From contig NZ_WIQK01000001.1 of NCBI RefSeq assembly GCF_015732155.1, positions 2,056,001 through 2,120,000 of the forward strand: a stretch of DNA of 64,000 nt, given 5' to 3'. Below are positions 28,048-36,355 of this stretch, one piece after another. Positions within the stretch are counted from its first letter, which is position 1, and every line of letters begins with the position of its first letter. Origin of the DNA: Pectinatus sottacetonis. GTDB lineage: Bacteria > Bacillota > Negativicutes > Selenomonadales > Selenomonadaceae. A program made the position numbers and the translations under genes. The notes under the pieces were generated by a model. That model worked only from the letters and a program-made list of their open reading frames with translations. It ran no database searches and was not told the origin of the DNA.

Positions 28048-28861
28048 TATGGTACTCCTTAGAGTCCTTCTGCAAAAAATTTACTAAATCACTGCGGAAG
28101 ATAATGGAATCATTTATGTTAAGTTTTTTTGTTATCTGGCCTATTTGTGGCCGGCTTATGCAGCTTTTTTTTATTATTTCATCATTTTGGAAGATGTTTT
28201 CGGGTGTATTATCAGCAATGATATGTTTATCTGCCATGACAATGATTCTTTGGAATGTCTCAATTACGAAATCCATATCATGGGTTATGACGATAACGGC
28301 AACGCCGGCTGTATGAAGGTGGCTGATTATATTTTTCAGTATTTGGATGCGTTTATAATCCTGTCCGGCGGTGGGTTCATCTAAAATTATATATTTGGGT
28401 TTTGTTGCCATGACTGCTGCAATAGTTACGAATTTGCGGATGGAGTAGGGAATGTCAAAAGGGTTAGCATTTTTATATTCTCCTAGTTCGGTCAGGGTTA
28501 GGACTTCATCAACACATTTATTAATTTTATTTTTTTCTATTTTAAAATAACGCGGCATATATTCTATTTCATTGATAACACTTTGGTTGAATATCTGGTC
28601 ATCAGGATTTTGAAATACATATCCTGCGAGCCTGGCTATTTGTGCGGTAGTTTTTTCTTTTGTATTGATACCGTCAATTGTTACACTGCCTATAGAAGGT
28701 TTATAAAGACCGTTCATTAGTTTTGCGGCTGTGGTTTTGCCGGCGCCATTTTGTCCTATTATAGCGACACGTTCACCGCTGTTAATGACAAGATTAAGAT
28801 TTTTATTGGCTGTAAAGCCGTTGGGATAGGAGAAAGAAACATTTTCAAATTTTATTGCCAT
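28040..28861 (-). CDS. ECF transporter ATPase with altered signature motif
   Basis: A 273-residue ABC ATPase of the energy-coupling factor module. Walker A is GQNGAGKTT (about 37-45), the Q-loop YVFQNPDDQI (about 81-90), and Walker B YIILDEPTAGQD (about 157-168); the switch His is in VITHDMDF. The ABC signature, normally LSGGQ, reads YSIRKF (about 138-143), so this subunit likely forms a degenerate site in an EcfA-EcfA' heterodimer. It overlaps the second ATPase gene by 17 bases. Confidence 0.9.
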   Translation of the reverse strand: MAIKFENVSFSYPNGFTANKNLNLVINSGERVAIIGQNGAGKTTAAKLMNGLYKPSIGSVTIDGINTKEKTTAQIARLAGYVFQNPDDQIFNQSVINEIEYMPRYFKIEKNKINKCVDEVLTLTELGEYKNANPFDIPYSIRKFVTIAAVMATKPKYIILDEPTAGQDYKRIQILKNIISHLHTAGVAVIVITHDMDFVIETFQRIIVMADKHIIADNTPENIFQNDEIIKKSCISRPQIGQITKKLNINDSIIFRSDLVNFLQKDSKEYHNE

Positions 28862-29708
28862 TAATACACCACCTCTTTTTTATAAGTTCACAGCAATCGG
28901 CAGTTGTTATGGGAATACGTTCTAAAGGCAGGTCAAGTTTTTTTAAATCATGTCCCAGTAAAGCTGCTTCGGGCGGTTTTATGCCATGCTGATAAATTGT
29001 GATATCGGAGAGGATTTCCTGTGCTGTACCAGTTTTTACCAGCTGACCATTATCTATTATCAATATTTCATTGGAATATTCTGCTATCATGTTTATTTTA
29101 TGTTCAACTAAAATAATGGTCTTTCCCTGTTGTTTTAATTTATTTATTATGGAAAAAATAGCGGCTGTTCCATCTGGATCAAGCTGTGATGTCGGTTCGT
29201 CTATAACAAGGACATCTGGTTCCATTACGATAATGGAGGCAAAGGCAACTTTCTGCCGCTGCCCACCAGATAAGGCCGAAGGATCTTTCTGTGCCAGGTC
29301 GGTAATTTTTAGCAATTCTAATATATTTATGACGCGATTTATTATCTGTGCAGGAGGAATCCCAAGGTTTTCCAGACCTAAAGCTACTTCTTCAAAAACA
29401 GTTTTTTTAATGCCGCTTATTTGAGTGAATGGATTTTGAAAAACATAGCCGATAGTGATGGAAAGCTCATCAATATTTATATCTTCAAGGCTTTGTCCGT
29501 CAAATAATATGCGGCCGGACAATTTACCTTTATAAAAATTGGGGATGAGGCCGCGCAGTAAGCTGCAAATAGTTGTTTTACCGCTGCCATTTGCCCCGAT
29601 TATTCCATAAAATTTTCCCTTGGTAAAAGTAAAGGAAATATTGTCGAGTGCTTTTTTGGTAGTAAGTGGATAATAGTAACTGATGTTTTTTAGTTCTATT
29701 TTATCCAT
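28845..29708 (-). CDS. ECF transporter ATPase with canonical motifs
   Basis: A 287-residue energy-coupling factor ATPase, partner of the preceding entry. Walker A is GANGSGKTT (about 38-46), the signature ALSGGQRQKVA is intact (about 139-149), Walker B is VLVIDEPTSQLD, and the switch His is in LVEHKINM. The start used is ATG 29708, because GGAGG lies seven bases before it; an upstream ATG at 29723 would extend the overlap with the EcfT gene. It couples ATP hydrolysis to import through EcfT. Confidence 0.92.
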   Translation of the reverse strand: MDKIELKNISYYYPLTTKKALDNISFTFTKGKFYGIIGANGSGKTTICSLLRGLIPNFYKGKLSGRILFDGQSLEDINIDELSITIGYVFQNPFTQISGIKKTVFEEVALGLENLGIPPAQIINRVINILELLKITDLAQKDPSALSGGQRQKVAFASIIVMEPDVLVIDEPTSQLDPDGTAAIFSIINKLKQQGKTIILVEHKINMIAEYSNEILIIDNGQLVKTGTAQEILSDITIYQHGIKPPEAALLGHDLKKLDLPLERIPITTADCCELIKKRWCINGNKI

Positions 29709-30550
29709 GTAGTGATCCTCCATGCTAAAATAATAATAAAAGCTAGATCAAATAAAATTACAAGCAGGTGCTCGGATAATGGAATGCGGCGTAGTGTTAC
29801 CAGACTTGTATGCCTGCCCGGGGCAGAAAATGCCCGGGCATCCATGGCGATGCTTTTTTCTTCGGCTCCGGCAATTGCACTGAGAACAAGGGGGCCTAAT
29901 ATAGGAATAAAAGCTTTGGCTCTTTGCAGAAAATTTCCCTCGGTTTCGATACCGCGGCATTTTTGCGAATCCATGATTGTAATTGCTGATTTACCCAGAT
30001 CATTTATCATTTGAAAAGCAGATAAAATTATATAAGAAAAAATGTGTGACATGCCATGTTTTTCCAGCATGTAGACAAGGTCAGACATATCAGTGGTTTT
30101 CATGAACAAGATGAAAGCACCGCTGAACTCCATGACGAGAGCTGCCGATATAAGACCGAGAGCAATACCTTCATTAGTAACATGGATGCCGCCAAACTGA
30201 AAAAGGATTTTTGTGCCGCTGGTGAAAGCCGCCCGGACAAGAAACAGCAGGCTGGCAAAAAAAACAACAATTTTCCAGTATATAGAAATGAATCCTTTAA
30301 ACTTACGGGCAGCGGCAGCTAGTAATATATATACCAGAGAAAGAGCAAAAGCATAGTAATAGTTAAATATTACAAAAGCAGATGCAGCCGTTACAAATAA
30401 TATATTAGCTTTGCTCAGGGGATTCATATCAAGTATAAAATTGTTTTTGTGTTTAGGTTTTAGATAGTCATAGGCAAATTGCCATTCCAGTTTTTTCACC
30501 TTCTTTTTAGATTGAGAAAATTTTGTTGCCTGTAAGTGTGCTGTTTTCAT
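29696..30550 (-). CDS. ECF transporter transmembrane coupling protein EcfT
   Basis: A 284-residue membrane protein that links the ATPases to the substrate-binding S component. Five or six hydrophobic segments span about 45-250. The two coupling helices with Arg-containing signatures are visible as DSQKCRGIETEGN (about 185) and SIAMDARAFSAPGRHT (about 226-241); the second is a variant of the AxARGxxxxxxRT motif. The N-terminus is basic and cytosolic. It lies between the S gene (24 bases upstream) and the canonical ATPase (overlap). Confidence 0.88.
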   Translation of the reverse strand: MKTAHLQATKFSQSKKKVKKLEWQFAYDYLKPKHKNNFILDMNPLSKANILFVTAASAFVIFNYYYAFALSLVYILLAAAARKFKGFISIYWKIVVFFASLLFLVRAAFTSGTKILFQFGGIHVTNEGIALGLISAALVMEFSGAFILFMKTTDMSDLVYMLEKHGMSHIFSYIILSAFQMINDLGKSAITIMDSQKCRGIETEGNFLQRAKAFIPILGPLVLSAIAGAEEKSIAMDARAFSAPGRHTSLVTLRRIPLSEHLLVILFDLAFIIILAWRITTWIK

Positions 30551-30574
30551 ATAGGATTTGGTGTGTTGGGGAAT

Positions 30575-31147
30575 TTATTTTACAAAAAAATCGCCCATTG
30601 GTAATTTTACGAGGAAATGGGAAGGCATGCTTTTTATGATAAAATAACATACTAATACACTTAAAACTTTATCGACAAGGCCAAAACAGAAAGAACTTAT
30701 GGCAACAGCAATTGGCGTTGAAAATCCCATAGCCATAAGGCCGGCAGCAACTACGCTGTTACCAGTTCCCACAAAACCGCCAAATATTATAACATCCATG
30801 GGGACGGCTATAGCAGTGGTGACAACGGCAACAATTATACCTAAAAGGAGTGCTTTAGGAAATGTAGCAAAAAAATGTCTTTTAGCAAAGAATGAAGCAA
30901 TAAACGCCATGGCAAAACCGACAATCATATATGGTAAAATAGTCGGTAATGAAATAGCATTTATTATTTGTGTAATACAGGCAACAATAAGTCCCGGAAT
31001 TAAGCCACAGATAGCACCGATTAAAATGGTTCCGATGGCATCCAGCCAGATTGGCAGTTTTAATAAAATAACGATTTGTCCGCCAACAATGTTAACAGCA
31101 ATTCCCACTGGAATAAGAAAAACTGTTAATTTACCTAATTTTCCCAT
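30575..31147 (-). CDS. ECF transporter substrate-binding S component
   Basis: A 190-residue membrane protein with about six hydrophobic segments, the size and plan of ECF S components. It begins LGKLTVFLIPVGIAVNIVGGQIVILLKLPIWLDAIGTILIG; the GP/GLIPGLIVA loop (about 53-62) is common in the family. Substrate cannot be read; neighbours (ribokinase, M20 hydrolases, LacI) hint at a nucleoside-like or acylated compound. ATG 31147 with AAAGAGG upstream is preferred over a longer frame from 31216, which runs through the operator. First gene of the operator-controlled operon. Confidence 0.85.
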   Translation of the reverse strand: MGKLGKLTVFLIPVGIAVNIVGGQIVILLKLPIWLDAIGTILIGAICGLIPGLIVACITQIINAISLPTILPYMIVGFAMAFIASFFAKRHFFATFPKALLLGIIVAVVTTAIAVPMDVIIFGGFVGTGNSVVAAGLMAMGFSTPIAVAISSFCFGLVDKVLSVLVCYFIIKSMPSHFLVKLPMGDFFVK

Positions 31148-31194
31148 AATGATACCTCTCTTTAAATAATAATATATAATTATATATAATAATC

Positions 31195-31218
31195 TCATGA
31201 TAAAACGTTTTATCATGA
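31195..31218. promoter_or_regulatory. LacI-type operator O1
   Basis: A 24-bp perfect palindrome whose core is GATAAAACGTTTTATC, extended by TCAT on the left and ATGA on the right. It lies about 48-70 bases upstream of the S-component start and 54 bp, centre to centre, from the second operator. Confidence 0.85.
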
Positions 31219-31251
31219 AAAAATAACATGCTAAATATATTTTTACAAAAA

Positions 31252-31269
31252 AGATAAAACGTTTTATCT
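31252..31269. promoter_or_regulatory. LacI-type operator O2 at the ECF promoter
   Basis: An 18-bp perfect palindrome AGATAAAACGTTTTATCT, the same core as O1. It begins about 9 bases downstream of the -10 hexamer, thus over the likely transcription start, a classic repression site. Confidence 0.87.
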
Positions 31270-31277
31270 AATAAAAT

Positions 31278-31306
31278 ATTTTAATAAATGATTAACAGTT
31301 TGTCAA
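31278..31306 (-). promoter_or_regulatory. Promoter of the ECF/M20/LacI operon
   Basis: On the minus strand TTGACA (31301-31306), a 17-base spacer, then TAAAAT (31278-31283). O2 lies just downstream and O1 further into the leader. It should drive the ECF genes and probably through to the LacI gene. Confidence 0.82.
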
Positions 31307-31347
31307 TATTATATTTTATGGTATTCGTCATATAAACAAAATATTAT

Positions 31348-32283
31348 TTATTTTTTAATACTAAAAGCATTGTTTTTATAATTAATGACTTCGTTTAGAC
31401 TAGGAATGGAGCTTTGTGCCCCTTTTCTGGTAACAACTATGGCAGCTGTTTTTGTGGCAAAATTTACAGCTTGTATTATATTGGGTGATTTAGTCAATGA
31501 AACAGCAATGGCTGCTGTAAAGCTGTCGCCGGCAGCTGTAGAATCAATGGCTTTTACTTTTAAGGCAGGAAAATGGTGGAAAGTATTTTTTTCAATGAGA
31601 TAGGCACCGTGGCTGCCAAAAGTGGTTATAACGCTATTTACACCCATATTTAATAATTTTTGGGCAGCTTTTTTTATGTCTGTTTCCGAATTTACAGGCA
31701 TATCTGTCAGAAATGAAAGCTCAGTTTCATTGGGTTTTATTATATCTATTTTAGCCATTATTTCCTGAGAAAAGTTTTTCACTGCCGGGGCAGGATCTAG
31801 AATAATTATTTTTCCTTTTGCTTTGGCTGTGGTGATGGCGTGATAGACTGTTTTTAGGGGAATTTCAAGCTGAATAACTACAATGTCGCAGTCATTGATT
31901 TTATCTTCATTTTCGTCGATCCAATCACAGGTTAATGCGTTATTGGCACCGGGTATTACAATGATGCTGTTTTCCCCTGTATTATTTATGGCTATGAAAG
32001 CTTTTCCTGTTTCCTCTTTAGTATCTATTTTTATACCAGATGTTTTTACATTTGCTTTTTTTAGATTATTCAGCAATTTTTTGCCATATATATCGTTCCC
32101 TATAGAACCAATCATTGATACTTCTGCTCCTAATTTACCGGCAGTATATGCCTGGTTTGCACCTTTACCGCCGGGAATAAGGCTGAGGGTTTCACCTGTA
32201 ACTGTTTCACCTTCTGCTGGTATTCTGGCAGTATGGATAGCAAAGTCCATATTTAGGCTACCGATGATTAATATTTTTTTCAT
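31348..32283 (-). CDS. rbsK: Ribokinase (PfkB family)
   Basis: A 311-residue sugar kinase that would phosphorylate ribose or a nucleoside-like sugar in the cytosol. PfkB signatures are clear: GGKGANQAYTAGKLGA (about 38-53) and DSTAAGDSFTAAIAVSL (about 245-261), with catalytic Asp at the GD. The dimer-lid strand and FAINNTGENSIIV-type region match ribokinases in length. It lies upstream of the ECF operon on the same strand but is separated by the operator/promoter region, so it has its own promoter in the 278-base divergent gap with the IclR gene. Confidence 0.88.
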   Translation of the reverse strand: MKKILIIGSLNMDFAIHTARIPAEGETVTGETLSLIPGGKGANQAYTAGKLGAEVSMIGSIGNDIYGKKLLNNLKKANVKTSGIKIDTKEETGKAFIAINNTGENSIIVIPGANNALTCDWIDENEDKINDCDIVVIQLEIPLKTVYHAITTAKAKGKIIILDPAPAVKNFSQEIMAKIDIIKPNETELSFLTDMPVNSETDIKKAAQKLLNMGVNSVITTFGSHGAYLIEKNTFHHFPALKVKAIDSTAAGDSFTAAIAVSLTKSPNIIQAVNFATKTAAIVVTRKGAQSSIPSLNEVINYKNNAFSIKK

Positions 32284-32561
32284 TTTATCAGATCCTCTTT
32301 AGTTTTTTTTAGAATAACAAAGTTTTAATATTGTGTCAATTTAAATTTTATTGCTAATTTTAGTGCCTTTTCTATAATTTATATATAGATAGTCTGCTGT
32401 TAGGCTGTGTATACTTATTTATTTTTGTGGGGAAGGTGTTAATGTTGTTTGGTTTAGCGGAGGTATTAAAATGGATGTTTTCATTTTTGCTAAAAGTTGT
32501 GTTATAATATGTAAAAATATAAGTCCATAAGTTAATAAATATGCAATGATGAGGGATTTTT

Positions 32562-33332
32562 ATGGAATGGATGGATCGTTTTGTAAAAGTAATGAATGTT
32601 TTATCGTCGAAGCAGTATTGCCGCGGCGCGGGAATTACTGCTTTGTCGGAAGAAACGGAAATCAGTAAAAGTACGCTGCATCGGATGCTGCAGGATATGA
32701 TTGATCATAATTTGGTTATTCAGCAATCTGACACGAAAAAATATGAGCTGGGGCCGCTGTCGATGATATGGGGCAGTAATTTTATCAAGGGACAGAATGT
32801 GGCACAGATTCTGGGAAAATACTGTAATGTTTTAGCTAAGAAGACAAATTTGTATTCTTTTTTATGTCGGTTTTCTGCTGAACAGGTTTATTGTATAGTA
32901 ACTCGCCAGCCTTTACAGGAAGCTCATACCTATTTTGTGGGTATCGGGCAGATAATGCCATGGCATTGTTCTGCTTGTGCTAAGGCTATACTTGCTTATC
33001 AGCCGCCCCAGTTCATTGACAGGGTTTTGCCGCAGAATGAAAAATTGTATACAAAGTATACTGTAGCTGATCCTGCTGTGTTAAAAGAACAGTTAAAAAA
33101 AGTACGCCAGGATCATATTGCATGGTGTCGGCAGGAAATGGAGGTAAATATATCGGCGATGGCTGTGCCGGTATTTTTAGCGAATCATAAGGCTGTATTC
33201 AGTTTGAGTATTGTCGGCAGTAATGATTATATTATGGATAATGAAGAATATTTGAAGAAGATACTGTTAGCGGTGGGGGAAGAAGCAAGTCGTGATATAT
33301 CTTTGGCAGGTACATTGACGGCTATGACATGA
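32562..33332 (+). CDS. IclR-family transcriptional regulator
   Basis: A 256-residue regulator. The N-terminal winged HTH (ITALSEETEISKSTLHRMLQDM, about 25-46) and the C-terminal effector domain (GQNVAQILGKYC onward, with HCSACAKAILAYQPP near 130 and EMEVNISAMAVPVF near 195) are typical, and length is usual for IclR. It stands just upstream of, and on the same strand as, the MFS/amidohydrolase/PyrKD operon, with a terminator-like hairpin between, so it is the natural candidate regulator. It is divergent from the ribokinase. Confidence 0.88.
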   Translation: MEWMDRFVKVMNVLSSKQYCRGAGITALSEETEISKSTLHRMLQDMIDHNLVIQQSDTKKYELGPLSMIWGSNFIKGQNVAQILGKYCNVLAKKTNLYSFLCRFSAEQVYCIVTRQPLQEAHTYFVGIGQIMPWHCSACAKAILAYQPPQFIDRVLPQNEKLYTKYTVADPAVLKEQLKKVRQDHIAWCRQEMEVNISAMAVPVFLANHKAVFSLSIVGSNDYIMDNEEYLKKILLAVGEEASRDISLAGTLTAMT

Positions 33333-33358
33333 TAAATAATGATTTTGTAAAAATACTA

Positions 33359-33387
33359 TTGACAAATATCAGATGATTATTTATTAT
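33359..33387 (+). promoter_or_regulatory. Promoter of the MFS/amidohydrolase/PyrKD operon
   Basis: TTGACA (33359-33364), a 17-base spacer and TATTAT (33382-33387), in the 276-base gap after the IclR gene. Confidence 0.7.
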
Positions 33388-33414
33388 AATAGCTAAGAAC
33401 AATTATTTGAATAC

Positions 33415-33477
33415 AAAAAGACACATGCAATGGTGCATATTAATTAATATATGTAGGTTTCGTGTGCCTTTTTTTTA
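33415..33477 (+). terminator. Leader hairpin with U-run before the MFS gene
   Basis: Outer stem AAAAAGACACATG (33415-33427) with CGTGTGCCTTTTT (33461-33473; one mismatch), inner stem TGCATAT (33434-33440) with ATATGTA (33449-33455), followed by a run of Ts. It lies between the promoter and the first gene, so it is a likely attenuator rather than an end-of-operon terminator. Confidence 0.7.
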
Positions 33478-33608
33478 TTTTCATTTAATGGAATTATGTT
33501 CCACTTAGAGGAATACAATAGGAGGAGATAAGTAAAATAAAGAGAAATAATAGGGGATTATTACTTGTGGAGAATATGGCGTAAGTTAATTTTAAAGGAG
33601 GAAGTTTT

Positions 33609-34898
33609 ATGCAGGCAGAAATGAGTCACAGAGAGGGAGAAAGGGGACAACACATAAAAACACTTATAGGCGCTGTCCTAGGGTATGCGGCTGACGGGCT
33701 GGATGTGTTTTTATTATCATTTGTTTTAATTTTTATTATAAAGGATTTTGGCCTTACTACGGCACAGGCTGGTGATCTTACATTAGCTACTACGATCGGT
33801 ATGTGGGTAGGTTCATATATTTTTGGTTATTTGGCAGATAAATATGGCAGGACTAAGACTTTATCAGCTTCGATAATTTTGTATGCAGTAGGTACCGGAT
33901 TAATATATTTTGTTAATAGTTATTCAGTATTGCTTACATTGCGTTTTTTGATTGGATTGGGTATTGGCGGTGAATTTGGTATAGGTATGGCTATGGTAAC
34001 GGAAACTTGGTCGGCAAAGATGCGGGCAAGAGCTACTTCATGGGTAGCACTTGGCTGGCAAGGCGGCGTACTTATTGCTGCTATTGTTCCGGCAACGATT
34101 GTGCCTTTATTCGGCTGGCGAGCAGTATTTCTTGTTGGTTTGGTGCCGGCACTTATTGCCGTTTATGTTCGTATGCATTTGAAGGAACCACTTTTATGGC
34201 AGAAGAGAAATCAAAGACAAAAAGAACTGGAAGCAAAGAAAGAACAAAATACACTTTCTGCTGCTGAAGAAAAGGAATATTTTCATATTGCGGGAATGCC
34301 ATTGAAAAAACTTTTTTCAAGTTCCCGAATCACGGTTACAACTATCGGGCTTACGGTTATGTGTCTGGTACAGAATTTTGGTTATTATGCTATTTTTAGC
34401 TGGATGCCTACTATTTTATCACAGAAATATGGTTATACGCTGGCTAAGACAAGCGGTTGGATGATTATTTCTATTGCTGGAATGATTGTTGGTATAACAT
34501 TGTTTGGACTATTAGCAGATAAGATAGGCCGAAAGAAAACTTTTGCTTTGTGGTATATTTGTGGGACGATTTACTGTTTGATTTATTTTTTCTTGTTTAC
34601 AAGTCAGACCAGTCTGATGTGGGGGAGCTTCCTTTTAGGCTTTACTGTTAATGGCATGATGGGTGGTTACGGTGCGGTAATTGCAGAAAATTATCCATCG
34701 GAAGCACGCTCGACCGCAGAAAATCTTATTTTTGGAACAGGCAGGGGACTGGCTGGCTTTGGCCCGGCTATTATTGGTTATCTGGCGGCTGGTGCCAGCC
34801 TGATGAGTGCAATGAGTCTCGTTTTTATAATTTATCCTATTGCTTTGGTATGTATGCTGCTGATGATTCCGGAAACAAAGGGAATAGATATAGAATAA
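33609..34898 (+). CDS. MFS transporter (aromatic/carboxylic acid:H+ symporter-like)
   Basis: A 429-residue, 12-helix major facilitator. The cytosolic loop signatures are GYLADKYGRTKT (about 78-89) and GLLADKIGRKKT (about 302-313). The DGLDVFLLSF word in helix 1 (residues 30-39) is typical of the AAHS/sialate-like symporters, where the Asp is functionally important. A charged loop of about 45 residues splits the halves. AAAGGAGGAAG lies upstream of the ATG. It leads the operon and probably imports the compound handled by the next genes, such as orotate or a hydantoin. Confidence 0.87.
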   Translation: MQAEMSHREGERGQHIKTLIGAVLGYAADGLDVFLLSFVLIFIIKDFGLTTAQAGDLTLATTIGMWVGSYIFGYLADKYGRTKTLSASIILYAVGTGLIYFVNSYSVLLTLRFLIGLGIGGEFGIGMAMVTETWSAKMRARATSWVALGWQGGVLIAAIVPATIVPLFGWRAVFLVGLVPALIAVYVRMHLKEPLLWQKRNQRQKELEAKKEQNTLSAAEEKEYFHIAGMPLKKLFSSSRITVTTIGLTVMCLVQNFGYYAIFSWMPTILSQKYGYTLAKTSGWMIISIAGMIVGITLFGLLADKIGRKKTFALWYICGTIYCLIYFFLFTSQTSLMWGSFLLGFTVNGMMGGYGAVIAENYPSEARSTAENLIFGTGRGLAGFGPAIIGYLAAGASLMSAMSLVFIIYPIALVCMLLMIPETKGIDIE

Positions 34899-34922
34899 TT
34901 TAAAGATAAAAGAAGGTATATT

Positions 34923-36311
34923 ATGTATGATTTAATGATAAAAAATGGAAAGGTCGTTGACGGCAGGGAAATAAGAGAAACTAATATTTATGTTAAGGAC
35001 GGCAGGTTTGCGAAGGTTACGACGGCAGATCTGCCGTCGCAGCATATTGAAGATGCTGATGGAGCATATATTATTCCCGGATGCATAGATCCACACTGTC
35101 ATTTTCGTGATCCAGGGGCTACTTATAAAGAGGATTTTAAGCATGGAACTACAGGAGCGGCAGTTGGTGGTATAACAACGGTTTTTGACATGCCTAATAC
35201 GAATCCGGCGGTTTTAGATGAAAAGAGTTTTTTATATAAGAAGGATTATTTTGCGGATAAGGCTTTTGTCGATTATGGACTATGGGGATTATCACTGGGA
35301 GATATAAATCTTGCCAAGTTGAAGGAAATAAAAAAAGCTGGCGGTGTTGGTATAAAGTTTTTTTGGGGATATGCTATAAATAAAGCTACGAATGCGCTTG
35401 TTTATAATTATGTACCGGGAGAAGAAGGTGTGATCCCGCCGCTTGACGATGGTGAAGTTTACCAAATTTTTGAAGAAATTGCTAAAAATGATCAACTACT
35501 GGCAATACATGCTGAAAATAATGAACTTATCAGTATGCTTACCAAGCGGATAAAAGACAGCGGCAGAAATGATTATGCAGCTTTACTGGAAGCACGGCCG
35601 GATCTGGCAGAAGGGCTTACTATACAGACAGCTATTGCTTTTTCCCAGGCAACAGGAGCGCATCTGCATGTTTTACATGTTACTTCTAAAATGGGAGTAG
35701 AAATGATACGTAAGGCTAAAGCGGAAAAAATAAATGTTACGGCAGAAACTTGTACACATTATTTATTTTTATCTGATAAGGATTATGGTAAGATAGGAGC
35801 AGGGATAAAAGTTTATCCGCCAATAAAGCATGAATATGACAGAAAGGCTCTTTGGGAAGGACTGCGTGATGGGACGATAGATTATGTTTCTTCTGATCAT
35901 GCGCCGCATGCAGTCAGAGAGAAACAAGGTGGTTTGTTTGATATTCCATCAGGCATGTGCGGTGTGGAAACAACGTTGCCGCTGATGCTTAATGAAGTAA
36001 GCAAGGGACATATGACTCTGCCATTTTTGGTGCGGGTGTTGGCAGAAAATGCTGCACGGCTTTATAATATAGATTATTGTAAAGGTTTCATAAAAGAAGG
36101 CTGTGATGCTGATTTTGTTATTCTGGATATGAATAAGAAGCAGAAAATACTAAATGAAAAGCTTCACAGTAAAGAACCTTTTACACCCTTTAATGGTTTT
36201 GAAACAACGGGCTGGCCGCAGAAGACTTTTCTGCGCGGCAGACTTATTGCACAGAATGGGGAACCGGTATCGCCGCAGGCATTGGGTAAATTTTTATCTG
36301 TTAAAATGTAA
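34923..36311 (+). CDS. Dihydroorotase/allantoinase-like cyclic amidohydrolase
   Basis: A 462-residue metal-dependent amidohydrolase that opens a cyclic amide such as dihydroorotate, allantoin or a hydantoin. Seen: the metal His pair and substrate Arg in DPHCHFRDPG (about 57-66), the carbamylated Lys candidate in GVGIKFFWGY (about 142), AIHAEN (about 197), LHVLHVTSKMG with a third His (about 249), and catalytic Asp in SSDHAPH (about 323). The HxHFRDPG form favours dihydroorotase type I or allantoinase over dihydropyrimidinase. Located between the carrier and the racemase-like gene, with PyrKD downstream. Confidence 0.85.
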   Translation: MYDLMIKNGKVVDGREIRETNIYVKDGRFAKVTTADLPSQHIEDADGAYIIPGCIDPHCHFRDPGATYKEDFKHGTTGAAVGGITTVFDMPNTNPAVLDEKSFLYKKDYFADKAFVDYGLWGLSLGDINLAKLKEIKKAGGVGIKFFWGYAINKATNALVYNYVPGEEGVIPPLDDGEVYQIFEEIAKNDQLLAIHAENNELISMLTKRIKDSGRNDYAALLEARPDLAEGLTIQTAIAFSQATGAHLHVLHVTSKMGVEMIRKAKAEKINVTAETCTHYLFLSDKDYGKIGAGIKVYPPIKHEYDRKALWEGLRDGTIDYVSSDHAPHAVREKQGGLFDIPSGMCGVETTLPLMLNEVSKGHMTLPFLVRVLAENAARLYNIDYCKGFIKEGCDADFVILDMNKKQKILNEKLHSKEPFTPFNGFETTGWPQKTFLRGRLIAQNGEPVSPQALGKFLSVKM

Positions 36312-36355
36312 AAAAGTGTATTTTGGAGGGAGGAAATGGCGTTTAGCCGCTTGCT

